DNA of 64,000 bases from Diphasiastrum complanatum (GCA_029204225.1 CM055113.1:3549194-3613193); one strand, 5' to 3'. Numbered from the stretch's first letter, positions 10,819 to 22,800 are shown. Notes: generated by a model from the sequence alone, not told the origin. Made by a program: numbers and translations.

Positions 10819-12164
10819 GATATGCTATCACCAATACCCGCTGCGTCTCCACATCTCATATGTTGTCAGTCGCTGATCCACTCATCATCCCATGAAGGCA
10901 TCGGTCTGTGTGAGGTCATTATTGAAGAAATGAAGAGTGCGACTACCTGGTTGCCACCACCTAGTGAGCAAATTAGAAAGAGCAGATAAGAGAAAACCAA
11001 CGAGCCAGATAAGAAGCAAGAATGATCAACGAGCATACATCAGAGCATTGAGACAGTGAAGCTACAGATACATTACCAATACATTGTCAGAACTACATAA
11101 GATCGAGATCACCACAGGCTATCTTCACAAGTCAAGGAGTATCAAGTCAATATACACTATGAACCAGTAGAAATCAAACAAGGAAGGAAATCCAAAGGAA
11201 GCTGAAATCCAGAGGCCAGTACGTAGTGAGAGATAGACAGAGCAATCGAGGGAGGGAGCGATCGTTTCTAGTAAGTTGTGAGGGAGCGACCATTTCCAGT
11301 AAGCTGTGAGTATTTTTCTTCTCGACATTCTGAGTATTGGATGTATGGCATGACTTGTCTACTGTTGAATGGCCTTGACTACATTAAATGATGCTCTTAT
11401 TATGTCTAGTATTGATGTAGAATTGAGTTTAACACACTACTTGTTGACCTGAAGTGGCATGCATAGGAGTTACGCAGAATGAAGCTAGAAAATGCAAAGC
11501 TATCTGGTCAATTCACATATAGAATATATCGTTGTTATTACTCTCCTCTACAATCTTGGCATAAGAATGAGTGTGTTCACTAAAATCAATAGTCCATAGA
11601 AGGATGCTTTTGTCATTTGTCAAGAAGTGTGGTTGACATTTTTGTTTTGTGACCTGATCAAAATATTGTCCAAGTGAAGGAAGTGAGATTTTCTATATCA
11701 AATGGAATACACTCTATGAGAGATTTTCTATTGCTAGTCATCTAAGATCATGAAGCATGAGAGTTGGAAATATTAACAGTCATAAGTGGATGCTTGAAGT
11801 AAAAATTCAGATCTGAGAATTCAATGTATAAATTTCAATTGTTGGTTGTTGTGGAAACTGAGTAGAAAAGAAAAATTATCTTTAGTTTTTGAATTGTTGT
11901 ATCATGGTGTTATCAACTGAAGAATTAACCGACCCTCTTGAAACACAGAGGCGATTTTTATACCTGGCGATGGTGAAACATACCTCGTGGGCTAGGAAAA
12001 ATTGCATATTTATAGTAAAGATTCCGCATTTAGAACACTTCTGCCCAAGTCACCCGTTCAAACACATGGGCCTTGGGAGGTGTACACTCGACCTGCCCTA
12101 ACTCCCAAGGTGGGTCGAACCCATGAGCACGGAAAGGCTGAGAAAAGACCGCAAAAGTGTGATA
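10819..12164. other. Unassigned; no gene recognised
   Basis: No supported coding region. A 30-bp segment (GAGGGAGCGA...) is tandemly duplicated at about 11251-11310. A box-B-like sequence on the minus strand (GGGTTCGACCC) lies near 12105-12120 but has no matching A box. Confidence 0.35.
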
Positions 12165-12660
12165 TTTCTTATGTAATGTGTGTGGGCACATGAATAAAGG
12201 TTATTGGCATCTTGTTGATCATATGTAGAGCTCTTGTGAAATGCGTGAATAGAATCTTAAATATCTTGGTGATGTAATGAAGCTGTAGTGTGATATTATG
12301 GCTCATTGCATTTTGTAAGGCTTCAAGTAGAATCAAGCTTGGTGCTTCTGCTTCTTGTTGACAAATTTTAACATGACAGTCCTACTTCATGGAGCAGTCA
12401 ATATTGTCCAACGCAACACATTACGTTGGATTTGAGCACAGACACACACAACAGATTTTGTGCATCATTAAATTTGAAGATCAAGGCATTCATGGATCCA
12501 AATTTAGGAGGGGTGATGGATTTATTCCCTCTCTCACGAAATCTCATGATCCATTCACATTGCTCCGTATTTACTCGCATTGTCACACAATCTGCAGAAA
12601 TACGTGAGAATCACAAATAGGTATCTACGTGACAGTCAAACTATCGAGTCAAATGTTGCC
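12165..12660 (+). mobile_element. Copia H relic: pol tail and LTR start
   Basis: 12426-12514 encodes the end of a copia polyprotein (THNRFCASL, LKIKAFMDP) like the end of element F (THNKFCALL, LKIKTFTDP). A polypurine run AGGAGGGG and an LTR-like start TGATGGATTTATTCCC follow at about 12515. The whole segment except about 120 bp of that pol tail is repeated in inverted orientation at 48945-49275. The sequence before the pol tail is not RNase H, so the relic is chimeric. Confidence 0.65.
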
Positions 12661-13458
12661 AAAATGTCGCAAATACTCTCGGGTCCATTTTATGTGCAGA
12701 ATACACAGTGTCACTGGGAGACACTTGTATGTCGCGCTCGACGACATTTACGGTGATTAACAAAAAAAATATAGCGATGTTTGTGTGATGCTAATGTAGG
12801 CGTCGCACAAACGTTGCTGAATTTTTGTAGGGTTTTTAGTGAACGTCGCACACCGTCGATGTTTATTTTGGATTAAAACTACATTTTTGGGCCCGCTAGT
12901 GCTCATTTGCACTCGCGAGACCCCATTTTTTTGCTGGAAAATACCGGATGCGACCTCCCTTTTCTTTGAGAGGATTCTATTGCTCTTTTTAAGAGGTGAG
13001 CACTAGCATTGATCAAAATTACTCAAGCTTTTTGTGCTACGTATTCTAAATGACAATGTGCATGCATATCTATTCTATTTACAAAAAAATATTTACAATT
13101 TTTCAGAGCTTCAGATTTCATTTGAGATGAAGGCATCGCCTCTACGAATGCCTACAGCTTCCTCGTCATCATCACCCCTGCCGCTGCCGCCACATGTTTG
13201 AAAAACGACCAAAAAAAGGGTAATTTTGCACATTTTCAAGGTTTTTGAACTTTAAAAAAGACATGGTTTGCAAGTCACTTTTCATAATGAAACTTAAAAT
13301 AAAACAACAAAAAATTCAAACATATCAAAACTTGCTCTATTTTCCAAAACATGCATTTCAACACAATAAACTATACACAAAAATGTCTCGATTTCATGCA
13401 TTTTACAAGATTAAATGGTAGTCTTTTGCAAAATATCCAGATATTTATGCTTCTTGCA
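12661..13458. other. Unassigned intergenic stretch
   Basis: Contains GTCGCAC/GCGACGTT-type motifs and a TTTTTGTAG...TAGTG sequence near 12824-12840 that resembles a CACTA right end. I could not find a partner end. No coding region supported. Confidence 0.3.
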
Positions 13459-14322
13459 TTAATACCAATACATACAAAAAAATTTACATGGGACTTTCAT
13501 TCTTGTAGCCATTTGTACCCCCGTGAACCACGAAGAAGATCCTGAAGATGTTGTAGAAGGGTCTTCTTCTTCATTATTGACAAGAATACAACCTTCCTCC
13601 AAATGAAGACCAAGATCTTTGAGATTGTTTACTTTAGCATGAGTTTGATTACTAGGACCAGCAAGTGTCTCATTAATGGAACTCATTAATGGAAGGTGCT
13701 GCTGGAATCTTTAGTTTCAAAATGTCAATAGTTGATTTTCGCAGACGTCCTGCCTTTGTGAGCTCAAAATCATATACAAGTATATCAACATCTTCCGATC
13801 GCAAAAAATTGTATTACATGCATTTTTTGATTTCCATTTTCTGAATTTTCCTTTCCTAGCAATTAACATCTCAAATCATGGATCTATGTGATCTGTTTTA
13901 AGCCAATGCACGTTGATCTCAACTATCGCATTTGACAAAGCATCCCAAGATATTGACAAGACTTTGGCTATCCCAAAAGGATGTCCTAAAGGATCCTCGG
14001 AGGCAAGTGTTGCAATCCATGAACCTTCTTTCAAATCTTGGAAATCACCTCTCCACATTTCTTCCATTCTCTTTCTTCTAGCTTGTGAGCTTCTTGCACC
14101 AAGGTATATTTTCTTATTCTCAGGGGAAGAAAGAATAGCAGGAGGAGGTTGTCGAGCATTATGTGAATCCTGCATTTCTTTGGAATGACAGGTATTTGGC
14201 CACGTAAACTCGCTTGACAGGTAATCAAGCTCATGAATGACCCAATGCAATACATGTTCTTTTTCAACAAAGAAATCATCTCTGCCATAGATGGCTAAAA
14301 TTATGGTTTGGTGGTACAACAT
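13459..14322 (-). pseudogene. Uncharacterised transposon-like ORFs
   Basis: The better part is a 148-codon frame at 14322-13876 that reads GSWIATLASED, then FGIAKVLSI and INVHWLKTD. A W-A-V, PF-IAKV, VHW pattern of this kind occurs in transposon-associated plant proteins, but I cannot name the family with certainty. It is flanked by a polybasic segment SSQARRKRMEEMWRGDF. A smaller frame at 13686-13459 lies downstream on the same strand. There is no clear promoter or intron structure. Function unknown. Confidence 0.35.
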
Positions 14323-15605
14323 GGACTGTCAAGGACACTAGCTTTTTGGGTAGAAATGCACACAAAAAGGTTCAACAAAGAGAGAGTACGTCCACACTTA
14401 CGCCCTAATACTCCAAGAGGGTAGGCCTATCATTACTAGGGATGCCTTCATTGCATTAACTCATGGGTAGCATCTATTGTGCTCCCTTCTAAATCCCCAA
14501 AAAGTGAAATGTATTACCAAAAGGTACAATGAAAAATGGATTCTTTTTTTGTACCACCAGACCATGCTTTTAGCCAAATTGCATTCTATAGACACATCAA
14601 AGAAACTTGTTAGCAATTGAGCTATGAATATAACTTAGTTGACTTAAGCTATGAATAGAACTTAACAATGATATTAGGGTTAAAAATTACTTAAAAAATA
14701 ATCTTTAAAACAATGTTTCCCCTTGGAGCCAAGATGACTGATACTATTCATGCTCAGTTTTACTCTTGCTACTTCCTTATGCTTGTCATATTTATGGGGG
14801 GTTTTCCTAAACTCACTCGTGAGCGAAGTTCGAGTACTTTTGCTACACGAGGTTGGCTTGCCTAGTCTACTTGGCCTTCAAGATTGTTGGCGGAGTTTGT
14901 CACGATAGTGACACATGTGATCGCCAAGCTTTGTCTCCATCCATTTATTACTAACTAGATGGTCATATGGAAATTCCCTATGCAATGTCTCTAAGATACG
15001 ATCCTTCTCGTCTCGTGGCTGTAGGCGCAAATCGTTGAGGTAATTGCTAATATATAATTTGGTCAATTCACGAGCTCGTCTCATGACCAAATATCCATTA
15101 TTGTCGCCCATATTTAAAGATCAATCGGCATGAAACTCATATGGGCATGTGCTAGACTTGCCAATAGTGATAGGTGAGCCAATTGTCGTCGCATCCTCAC
15201 GCATCGACTGCTCTTAGACCACTTGACGAGCAGAAGGATGCAAGCCTCTCACGAGACAAAGTGCCTCCTCTTGGTTGCTGCTAGAGATGACACCTCCACG
15301 GCCACCGCCAGAGCTACGGCCCACTGGACCTAGAGATGGGTGCACCCTCAGAAGTACGCCCGCCCCCCACCAGGAAGAACTAGATAACCGGTCACTCCGA
15401 CTGCGTCGTCTACCACTTCCACTATTCATCAAGACTAGTGGGACAATAACTAACCACATAAAAGACATTGAAACCAAAACTACAAATAAAAATTGTATGA
15501 AAAACTACACTAAACTATAAGAAAACTAAACTGAAGTAACTAAAGCACGTTTAAAAAAAGAAACTATAGATTGCAACTAAGATAAGTAGATGCTAACAAG
15601 TAACA
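14323..15605. other. Mostly non-coding; one weak ORF at 14878-15111 (minus)
   Basis: The minus-strand frame at 15111-14878 is 77 codons long with the segment FPYDHLVSNKWMETKLGDH. Its spacing recalls N-terminal parts of En/Spm-associated proteins, but support is weak. The flanking 500 bp on each side show no coding signature. Confidence 0.3.
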
Positions 15606-15960
15606 AGATAACTAAAATGCATTAAGATCACTATGACATAATCGCAAACAAGCAAGATGAGAATGAGAGAAAAGGATGAGAATGAGAATGAGAGAAAAGG
15701 ATGAGAATGGGAATGAGAGAAAATGATGAGAATGAACAAGTAATAAGATAATTAAAATGCATTAAGATCACTATGACATAATGGCAAGCAAGGAAGATGA
15801 AAATGAGAGCAATAGCAAGCAAGCAAGATGAGAATGAGAGAAAAAGATGAGAATGGAAATGAGAGAAAATGACGAGAATGAGAGCAAAAGATGAGAATGA
15901 GAGGAATGAGAGAAAATGAGAGAAAAGACGTGCAAATGAGAGAAAAGACATGCAAAGGGA
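15606..15960. repeat. Purine-rich minisatellite (GATGAGAATGAGAGAAAA)n
   Basis: Short units of GATGAGAATGAGAGAAAA and variants are repeated through about 15655-15955. A higher-order unit of about 139 bp, beginning near TAAAATGCATTAAGATCAC, occurs at about 15615 and again at about 15754. Open frames on the minus strand here (Ser/Phe/Leu-rich) are translations of the repeat, not genes. Confidence 0.85.
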
Positions 15961-17330
15961 ATTTCAAATCGACTAATGCTAGGCGACAAATATATGTCGT
16001 TGGGCGAAGTATAATTGACTTAAAAAAATTAGTTATGTATGTTGATATGTAGCAACGTTTACAACAACATTTGTTTAGAATTTAGCAACGTTTATGAAGT
16101 TTTTTTTACCAGTTCTTGGATTTATGGACAATATTTTATGATGATCCTTAGATTTCTGGACAATGTTGAGTACTACGGTGACGTTGTACATTGTATGCAA
16201 CTCATTGGATAAATATATATTATCAGGAATGCAATTAATATTATCGGATATTTTTTGAGGAACCACATGGGCATGAGATACATATGTTGAAAGTGAAAGT
16301 TGTTGATTTTCATGGTAATCCATGCATTGAAATCAATGGCACAAAGCTTCGTGTCGAAGGTATATTATCTATAACAATCATCAATGGATTTATGTAGGTC
16401 AAACATCAAGCTGCAAGACATTGGATCATGTGTGCGGTTGATGAGTATTACTGTAGATGGACTATATCATTATTTAAGAAGTATTTTAGACCAATTCTTA
16501 GGTTTATGGACAATGTTGAGTACTACGATGAACCTTTTACAATTCAACTGTGATCATTGGATATCCTCGAGGAAGGAAATTGCAACAATATTGAAAATTT
16601 GTTGTGCATAACCTTTTCAATAAATGATTGGCCAACATTCATGGCTTAGGAATATCTAGTGTTGAGCTTTTCGTGTGCATGCTCCATCACAATTTGGTAC
16701 TTATTCTATAACATTTTCTCTCTCCTATCCAAGGATATCTTTGATCAGTCTCTCTAACATTGGTTGTCAGACATGAGCCTGCAAAAATAGAATATAGCTT
16801 ATCTCAGTAACAATGTCCAGGTTTTTGAAGTTCATGTACAAAACTTTAAAATAAAATTAAGAATTGGAAGCTGAAGTACTCATGAATTACAAGAAGATAT
16901 ATGATTTCTTTCTATTTGGATAAGCACCACGATGATGATCGTCTTCGTGTCTTGACAATATGAGATAAATGTAAGTTCATTCGTGGTTTCATATCTGGTG
17001 AAGTATTTTGAATATTGCACCATCATATACAAACCTATGAATGATTATGAATGATATATAGTTTCGATGTTGTATAGAGGTTGCTGAACATTAGTCAATG
17101 CATTTTTAACATGAGTCATTCTCTAAAGATCTCTTCAGTCTCTCTGACATTGATTGTCAAACATGAGCCACATGCAAAAATAGAATTTGAGGAAGTACAT
17201 GGGCATGAGATACACATGCATTGAAGTCAAAGCTTTGTCCCAAACTTATATTATGCTTACCCATCGTCAATGGATTTATGGTCGAACAACAAGTAGCAAG
17301 ACATTGGATCATGTGTGCTTTTGAGTACTA
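15961..17330 (+). pseudogene. Broken host-type gene, exon fragments (possible Ig-like repeats)
   Basis: Short in-frame pieces recur: near 17143-17225 the frame reads TLIVKHEPHAKIEF then EEVHGHEIH, and near 16265-16350 it reads LKVKVVDFHGNPCIEING then TKLRVEG. The first piece recurs in part at about 16758-16795. The second region is partly repeated at 17190-17320, so exons have been duplicated and scrambled. The alternation of KI-F, HEI, KV-D-GNP resembles tandem beta-sandwich (Ig-like) segments of SMCHD1/GMI1-type proteins. That family assignment is a guess. No complete gene model is possible. Confidence 0.35.
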
Positions 17331-18150
17331 TTAACGGTTGAAAATGGTGAAGCATGCTTCAAGGACGTTCATATTGGAGAAGGAATGGTGGAGGGCATGT
17401 ATTGTCTAAGGGTATTCGACGAGGATGGCAATCAATGAAACATGACAGCTGGCTCAGCCCAACTGATTGTTATCATGGGAAAAACTAATAACTTTATATG
17501 CTTAAGCCCATCAACCATATAAAATATTGTACTCATGATGAGGTTGACACTCAAAACCTTATGCTAGCTTGCTACTTAGAGTATGGGGAAGATGACGTTT
17601 TATGTACACTATGTAGCAAGTCCTCGAAGAATGTGCAATGCGCTTGTGCTTCTAGTGATCCATGTTTTAGCTTTTTTTATTTCAACAATTTTTTCTTGGA
17701 AGCATAAAGTCCTATCAACGGTTGAAAATGGTTAAGCATGCTTTAGGGACGTTCATATTGGAGAGAGAATGGTGGAGGGCATGTATTGTCTAAAGGTATT
17801 TGATGAGAATGGCAATTAACGAAACATGACAGCTCGCTCAGCCCAACTGATTGTTATCATGGGAAAAACTAATAACTATATATGCTTGAGCCCATCAACC
17901 GTATAAAAGTCTGTACTCATGATTGTTGACACTCATTTGCTCAACCTTATGCTAGCTTGCTTCTTAGATTATAGGAAAGATGATGTTTTATGTACACTAT
18001 GTAGCGAATCCTCAAAGAATTTGCAACGCGCTTGTGCTTCTAGTGATCCATGTTTTAGCTTTGTTTTATGTACACTATGTAGCGAGTCCTTGAAGAATGT
18101 GCAACGCGCTTGAGCTTCTAGTGATCCATGTTTTAGCTTTGTTTTATTTG
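17331..18150 (+). repeat. Tandem duplication with exon-like content, 2.2 copies
   Basis: Unit 1 (about 17331-17707) and unit 2 (about 17717-18063) align over their whole length. A third partial unit (18063-18145) repeats only the end, from TTTTATGTACACTATGTAGC to TTTAGCTTTG. Unit 1 contains a coding-like piece (VENGEACFKDV, then MYCLRVFDEDGN) at about 17337-17435 that continues the theme of the exon fragments to the left. Unit 2 has mutations in the same frame. Tandem exon duplication in a decaying gene is the simplest reading. Confidence 0.85.
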
Positions 18151-19640
18151 TACAATTTTTTTTTGGAAGCTTAAAGTCCTTGCTGTTGAGAAAAATATAA
18201 TCCCTTGACACCATTGCTTGAGAATTTAGGTCCAAATTTTGGGAGTGCATATTCTTCATTGAAATACTCTGTCTTTCACTACCAAAATCAACTATGCTAT
18301 GAATTTTATACTTATACAAATATGTTTTTGTTAACTTCTTGTAAGTTATAAATTTTGTGGTTGTTGCTTGACGTCGTTTGTTAGTGGTCACGGTTTTTAT
18401 GGTTAGTGGTCATGGTTGTTATGAGCTAGCATTGGCTTGCAAAGTGCAACAGTTAATTGAGTTCAGTTTAGTTTCAATTTATAGTTTTTCATTTTTGATA
18501 TCTATCCTCAATGTTTTAAAGAGAAAAATTGATATTGATATTTCTAATTTCTATGAATGCTATTTATGCAGTATCTTCTTTGGAGATATTTCATAAATGC
18601 CCCTATCTGTGGACGTGGACGTGCATCGCAAGGCACTGGGAGGACATCAAATGTTGTTGCTTCTTGTGATGCAACTACTACCTCATCAACAATGCCACGA
18701 ACTAGTACTCATGATCATTCGGTGCTTGCTCCTTCACATGATGTAGGTCTAGTTTTTATATCCACTATTTCTATATAATGTTTTTGTGGCTCTCTTGTTA
18801 TTCTCTTGTAATGTAAATTTATGTCACTAGTCAAAATATATATAGAGTAATGATGTTAAACTGAAAAGAATACATGCAGGTCGAGTTTCATCTAGTACTT
18901 CAAGTAGTGATCGATCCATACCACCTTTAGCAAGTTTTATGGTAATTTATCTTATTGAAAAAAAATTATTGTTTGTTGTTTGTACTTGCAAGTAAATGAA
19001 CGTGATTTTGATTAGAATATTGTGCTTGATGTTACATTTAACGAGCTACAACCATAGGCAATTCCTATCAATCGGCCTATATTACCAGATGGAATGCAAG
19101 AATTGTTGACCTATCCATCCACACCTTCAAAATCACCTAATGGATGGCTAAAAAGAATGGAAATTTGTGTAGATTTTGGACCATCATTAGCATTGGATGA
19201 GGATTTGGTGTCTGATTTGGTGAACGATGTTGACGAGGTCAAGAGGCCCCACCACAGTAAATGGTGTTCATGTTGTTGAAGATTTTCCTTTGGGGTTATT
19301 TGAAAGTATGATGGAATCACCCATTGAGAGCCCCTCCAAGTCTTTTTCCATTGATACTATGGACCACCCTCTTGTAGATAGAACACGTCATCGGAGACAA
19401 ATCAGGGAACTGAATAAAAAGGTTAAAACTTTGCATATTCGTGATATGAGTGCCAATATTTTGGACCAAATACCCGACACCATAGGTATTGTCCCACCAC
19501 ACCTATTTGCGATCCAGAAACCATTGAGCCGTGTACGATTTGGATGTTGGCCAGAGTTCGACGAGGTTCATTGGTTGTGTACGGGCTGGTCCTTCAAAGA
19601 CTTGCTCTTTATCTTCATGAGCATTATCCATTTCAAATGT
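18151..19640 (+). pseudogene. Exon-like fragments, possibly the 3' part of the same gene
   Basis: Coding-like blocks bounded by plausible splice sites are seen at about 18600-18745 (Ser/Thr-rich), 18880-18942 and 19059-19255 (AIPINRPILPDGMQELL, then SPNGWLKRME), followed in another frame by 19340-19570 with a basic coiled-coil-like segment RHRRQIRELNKKVKTL and then DQIPDTIGIVPPHL. A GT-AG pair near 19255 would be needed to join the frames. I do not recognise the protein with confidence; a coiled coil after beta-sandwich repeats would suit a GMI1/DMS3-like protein, but this is speculative. The right end is cut by the family G LTR fragment. Confidence 0.35.
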
Positions 19641-19965
19641 AGAATTAATTTGGAGTTATTGAGATTTCTACACATTTTGAGTCAAATTTGTTTCTCTCTC
19701 TCCCAAGACGAAGGCATTTTCATACTTAGTTTTTTCTTTGAAAAGTCTCCACACGTGTGAATGTACTTGTTTAGTTGATCTATGCATGGTAGAAAGTGCT
19801 CTTGCCTTAGATTTATGGAATAGATCTTGGTTTTCAATCTATGTGTGATCTATGTGCAATCACCACATCTTAGGAGATCAAAATCATACTTTGTGGCATT
19901 CCCACATTCAACATGGTATCAGAACTAGCCTAAGATATCTATGCATATGTCAAGTTTGATGTGAA
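19641..19965 (+). mobile_element. LTR fragment plus primer site, copia family G (copy 2)
   Basis: Closely matches 7085-7404. The LTR end at about 19913 is followed by TGGTATCAGAAC. It contains CACACGTGTG at about 19751. The body of the element is absent, and the left end abuts the broken gene. Confidence 0.8.
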
Positions 19966-20604
19966 GCCTTGAAATCAAAATTTTGTGAGTGTAGATGTAT
20001 CTCATTTGCTATCTTTGTGATATTAGGATGAAGAAGGGTCGTAATCATTATGAATGTTGGTCGTAATCATTATGATGGTTTGGTTCTCCTCCAAGTTAGA
20101 TGCAAAATCTAGTTAGATAGCTTGTTAGAAAGCTAGCATTAGAGAAACTTAGAGCCCGAAGAGGGCCTTTGAAAAAGATGCTTTTTTAATTTTTTTCTTA
20201 TTTTCTTTGCCATGTGGACCAATTGAAACCTTGAAATCGGTGTTCTACGTAACGTAGAATTTTTCAAAAATAAATAAAATAAAAACTTTTTAAATATATT
20301 GATGTTTCGTCGGGTAGCTTGTGAAAATGATATCGGTTGTTGAGGCCTGCCCTTCCTGCTCATCACTGCCCGAAGAGACCCAAAAATATTGAAAAAAATA
20401 TATGATAGATGGCTGAAATGAGAAAGTCGATGTACCATTAATGTATATGCATTGTCAAATAATAGTTAACAAGGTTAACTAGAGCTAATTTGTAGCGCCA
20501 AATACAATTTTCGCTAACACATATTTTCATATTCATGGTTTTTTGTCTATGCATATTTTTAGATTCATAGTTCGGTGTTTTAGATTTTTGCCTGCACATT
20601 ACGA
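19966..20604. other. Unassigned AT-rich stretch
   Basis: No coding region or repeat recognised apart from a few bases of family G internal sequence at the left end. Confidence 0.4.
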
Positions 20605-21129
20605 ATGGCGCCATCAAGGAAGCCGTGCTCCTCAATCAACTCTGTGCTTATATTCAACGAGAAAGACGATAATGGATTATGGGTGCAATATTCAAAAAAC
20701 TCTTGGGTTTTGATGCATCCATCATCTAGAGGAACATTTCGAAAAAGCAAATGGTCAAAACTATCATTTTGATCTTATTGAAAGGCCGGAATTTTGGATT
20801 TTAGAACATCATCAGGAGGAAAATCTATTTCTAAAATTTTATTCCAACTTGTATATATGCATTCAGAGATAAATGTGCATGGATTCAACTATTAGGATCA
20901 CAAAAAAAACAACTATGAGTATTGATATTTTTGATACTTTGATTTTTGTCATCCATTGGAAGCCAGTGGACATTCAGAATGAAAAAATATTGAAATTATA
21001 TACAATGATATAGTTTTGACATGTCTTAAGGTGGAAGAAGATTGGAGTCAAAATTACATCAGACGGGAACTATTGCTCCTACAAGATGATGTACTTTCAG
21101 GCTTCAGATTCATTTTCAATGGTAAACTT
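20605..21129 (+). pseudogene. Unknown two-copy gene family U, copy 1 (truncated)
   Basis: Starting at the ATG at 20605 the frame reads MAPSRKP, then NEKDDNGLWV and LMHPSSRGTF. After a frame change near 20765 it continues GGKSISKILFQLVYMH, and after a gap of divergent sequence ends with LKVEED...RRELLLLQDD...FNGKL at 21129. Each block is matched by the minus-strand copy at 44925-43738: MASESRRP, NEKDSDGSW, LMYPSSRGVF, GGRSISEVLIQHVYMH, IEVEED...SELTLLQYD...VNERL. Both copies place a GT splice donor directly after the last block (here GTAAGT at 21130). Copy 1 lacks about 200 residues found in the middle of copy 2. The C-terminal block looks beta-grasp or ubiquitin-like in spacing, which is inference. 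Function unknown. Confidence 0.6.
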
Positions 21130-21474
21130 GTAAGTAACTATAAACACTCGATTCTTTACGAATAGTTTCAATAAAAACTTTCTCATACATTCTCTATACT
21201 AATTGTAACTCACTGACATGAGCTCGAGATCAAATGTAGAGATATTGGCGAAACAGTGCAACTTATGGAAGAACACTGAGATTCACTATCAGCAAATACA
21301 TGTCAATCATCATGTCTTTTTATCAATATAGAAAATTGTATTACAGTATAACACTATGGACACAACCTGATTGTAAGAATCTATATTGATATCAATAAAA
21401 ATCCCATAAACGTGTCATTTACATGTAAGATTGTATCTTTTTTTTTTTATGTATCTCTATTTACAAATGAATAT
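21130..21474. other. Intron-like or intergenic AT-rich sequence
   Basis: Follows the splice donor of the U copy. No clear next exon could be placed. Confidence 0.35.
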
Positions 21475-21824
21475 CTATTCAGTAATTTTTTCTATTTTTT
21501 CAGTGTCAGTATTAGGAACTAATAAGGCAATAGTTTCATCTTCTATAATCTCGCCTTCCTCTGTTTCGGGAAGGACTTCTATGGCTTTTAAGGCAACATG
21601 CCTCTCTGCTATAATATCGCCTTCCTCTATATTGGGAAGGACTTCTATGCCTTTTTGATCATATATATTAATATCTGCATCTTGAGCAACCTGAAAGGCT
21701 GTTAAGGCAAGAGCAAATTGCTTTTTAGGGCCCTCGATTTTAGGTGTAAGGCTTACATCGTTCTGTACATAGATTCTGATCAACCCTTGCCGAAATCTAT
21801 ATACATCGTCGGGAGTATACAACT
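21475..21824 (-). CDS. Hypothetical acidic ORF with two internal repeats (exon?)
   Basis: The minus-strand frame opens after a possible 3' splice site (CTCTTGAG near 21825) and reads YTPDDVYRFRQGLIRIYVQN; it ends in a stop at the left. Two copies of an acidic motif, IEVLPNIEEGDIIAE and IEVLPETEEGEIIED, lie about 22 residues apart, so the 3' half arose by internal duplication. At 115 codons it may be the last exon of a larger gene whose other exons I could not place. I do not recognise the family. Confidence 0.4.
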
Positions 21825-22427
21825 CAAGAGTGAACTATCATCACAAAACACGTGAATCAGCAAATTACAAACAATGATAGTAAAGAAATATGAATCAGAA
21901 TGAAAGAAACTACAAATGAACAAAATATTACATTTTCAACATCTACATCCACTTGTAAATTGTATTGTACAAGACGAACCATGCACAACTAAAAGTGTCT
22001 CTTTATTGTATACACTGCATATATTGAACGAAAATTAGTAATATTACGACAAAAAAAATTTTTATGCTATGATGCTAGATTTAAACTAAAAAAAATACAT
22101 GCCTATCAGAGATAAATTGAATATGCCTCGAGAGATTCAATGGTTATCCCTCCAATTGAGGTTGTCATTGTAGGTATTTCTCGAATGACTGAATGAAGTA
22201 AAAAATCAACTTCTCTATGTGTATTAGCAGTTGCGTTTACTTATACACACACAAAATTTGATACTCCCTGATTTATTTTTACAGAAAGAATGTTCAAGTT
22301 CCAATGCTGACTGCAACAATCAAAATAAAAATCAAAACAATCCTTACTTATGAAGGCAATGCTGACTGCAACAATCCAAATTAAAGCAATAAAAACAATC
22401 GAGAAATCCTTACTTGTTCTCATATGG
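21825..22427. other. Unassigned AT-rich stretch, intron-like
   Basis: No coding motif. It lies between two coding-like segments on the minus strand and may be intronic. A GCAATGCTGACTGCAACAATC-like segment occurs twice near 22301 and 22356. Confidence 0.35.
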
Positions 22428-22800
22428 AATCAAACTTAAAATTTTGCCACTGGACTGCATTCGATGAAATATACCGCCCTTTCAAAATTGGCGTCTTTTG
22501 CCTTCACCGCTCCCATAAAAAATGGACTAATAAGAAAAACTACACCATGAGAATTAGAACTACTACTATGTTGCAAAAAGTTTCCTTCGGCTTCTACTAT
22601 AACATCTGTAATCTTTGATGCTTTTTCTTTCAGCTCGACACAAAATTTGGGACCTAATCTATAGTTTCTATTTGAATCTGGAAGAAAGAAATCAAAATAA
22701 TTGCCAAGAAGATCAATTTTATTAGCTAAGTAAGTCTCCTATTGGTTATAATGCTCGGAATCAAAATAAACCTGCATGGAATCATATGGATTTATGTACA
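22428..22800 (-). pseudogene. Coding-like fragment, minus strand, one stop
   Basis: The minus-strand frame reads NPYDSMQVYFDSEHYNQ, a stop, then LANKIDLLGNYFDFFLPD, KFCVELKEKASKITDV and VFLISPFFMGAVKAKD. Composition and continuity look like protein rather than chance. With the ORF at 21475-21824 it may form one broken gene. Family not recognised. Confidence 0.4.

Noticed and set aside
12095-12130. Possible tRNA or SINE on the minus strand (GGGTTCGACCC B-box)
   Set aside because: No A box at the right distance and no target duplication.
12820-12845. CACTA-like right terminus (TTTTTGTAG...TAGTG)
   Set aside because: One extra base pattern, no partner terminus, no TNP genes to the left.
15631-15989. 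Phe/Ser/Leu-rich ORFs resembling membrane proteins
   Set aside because: Produced by the purine minisatellite read on the minus strand.
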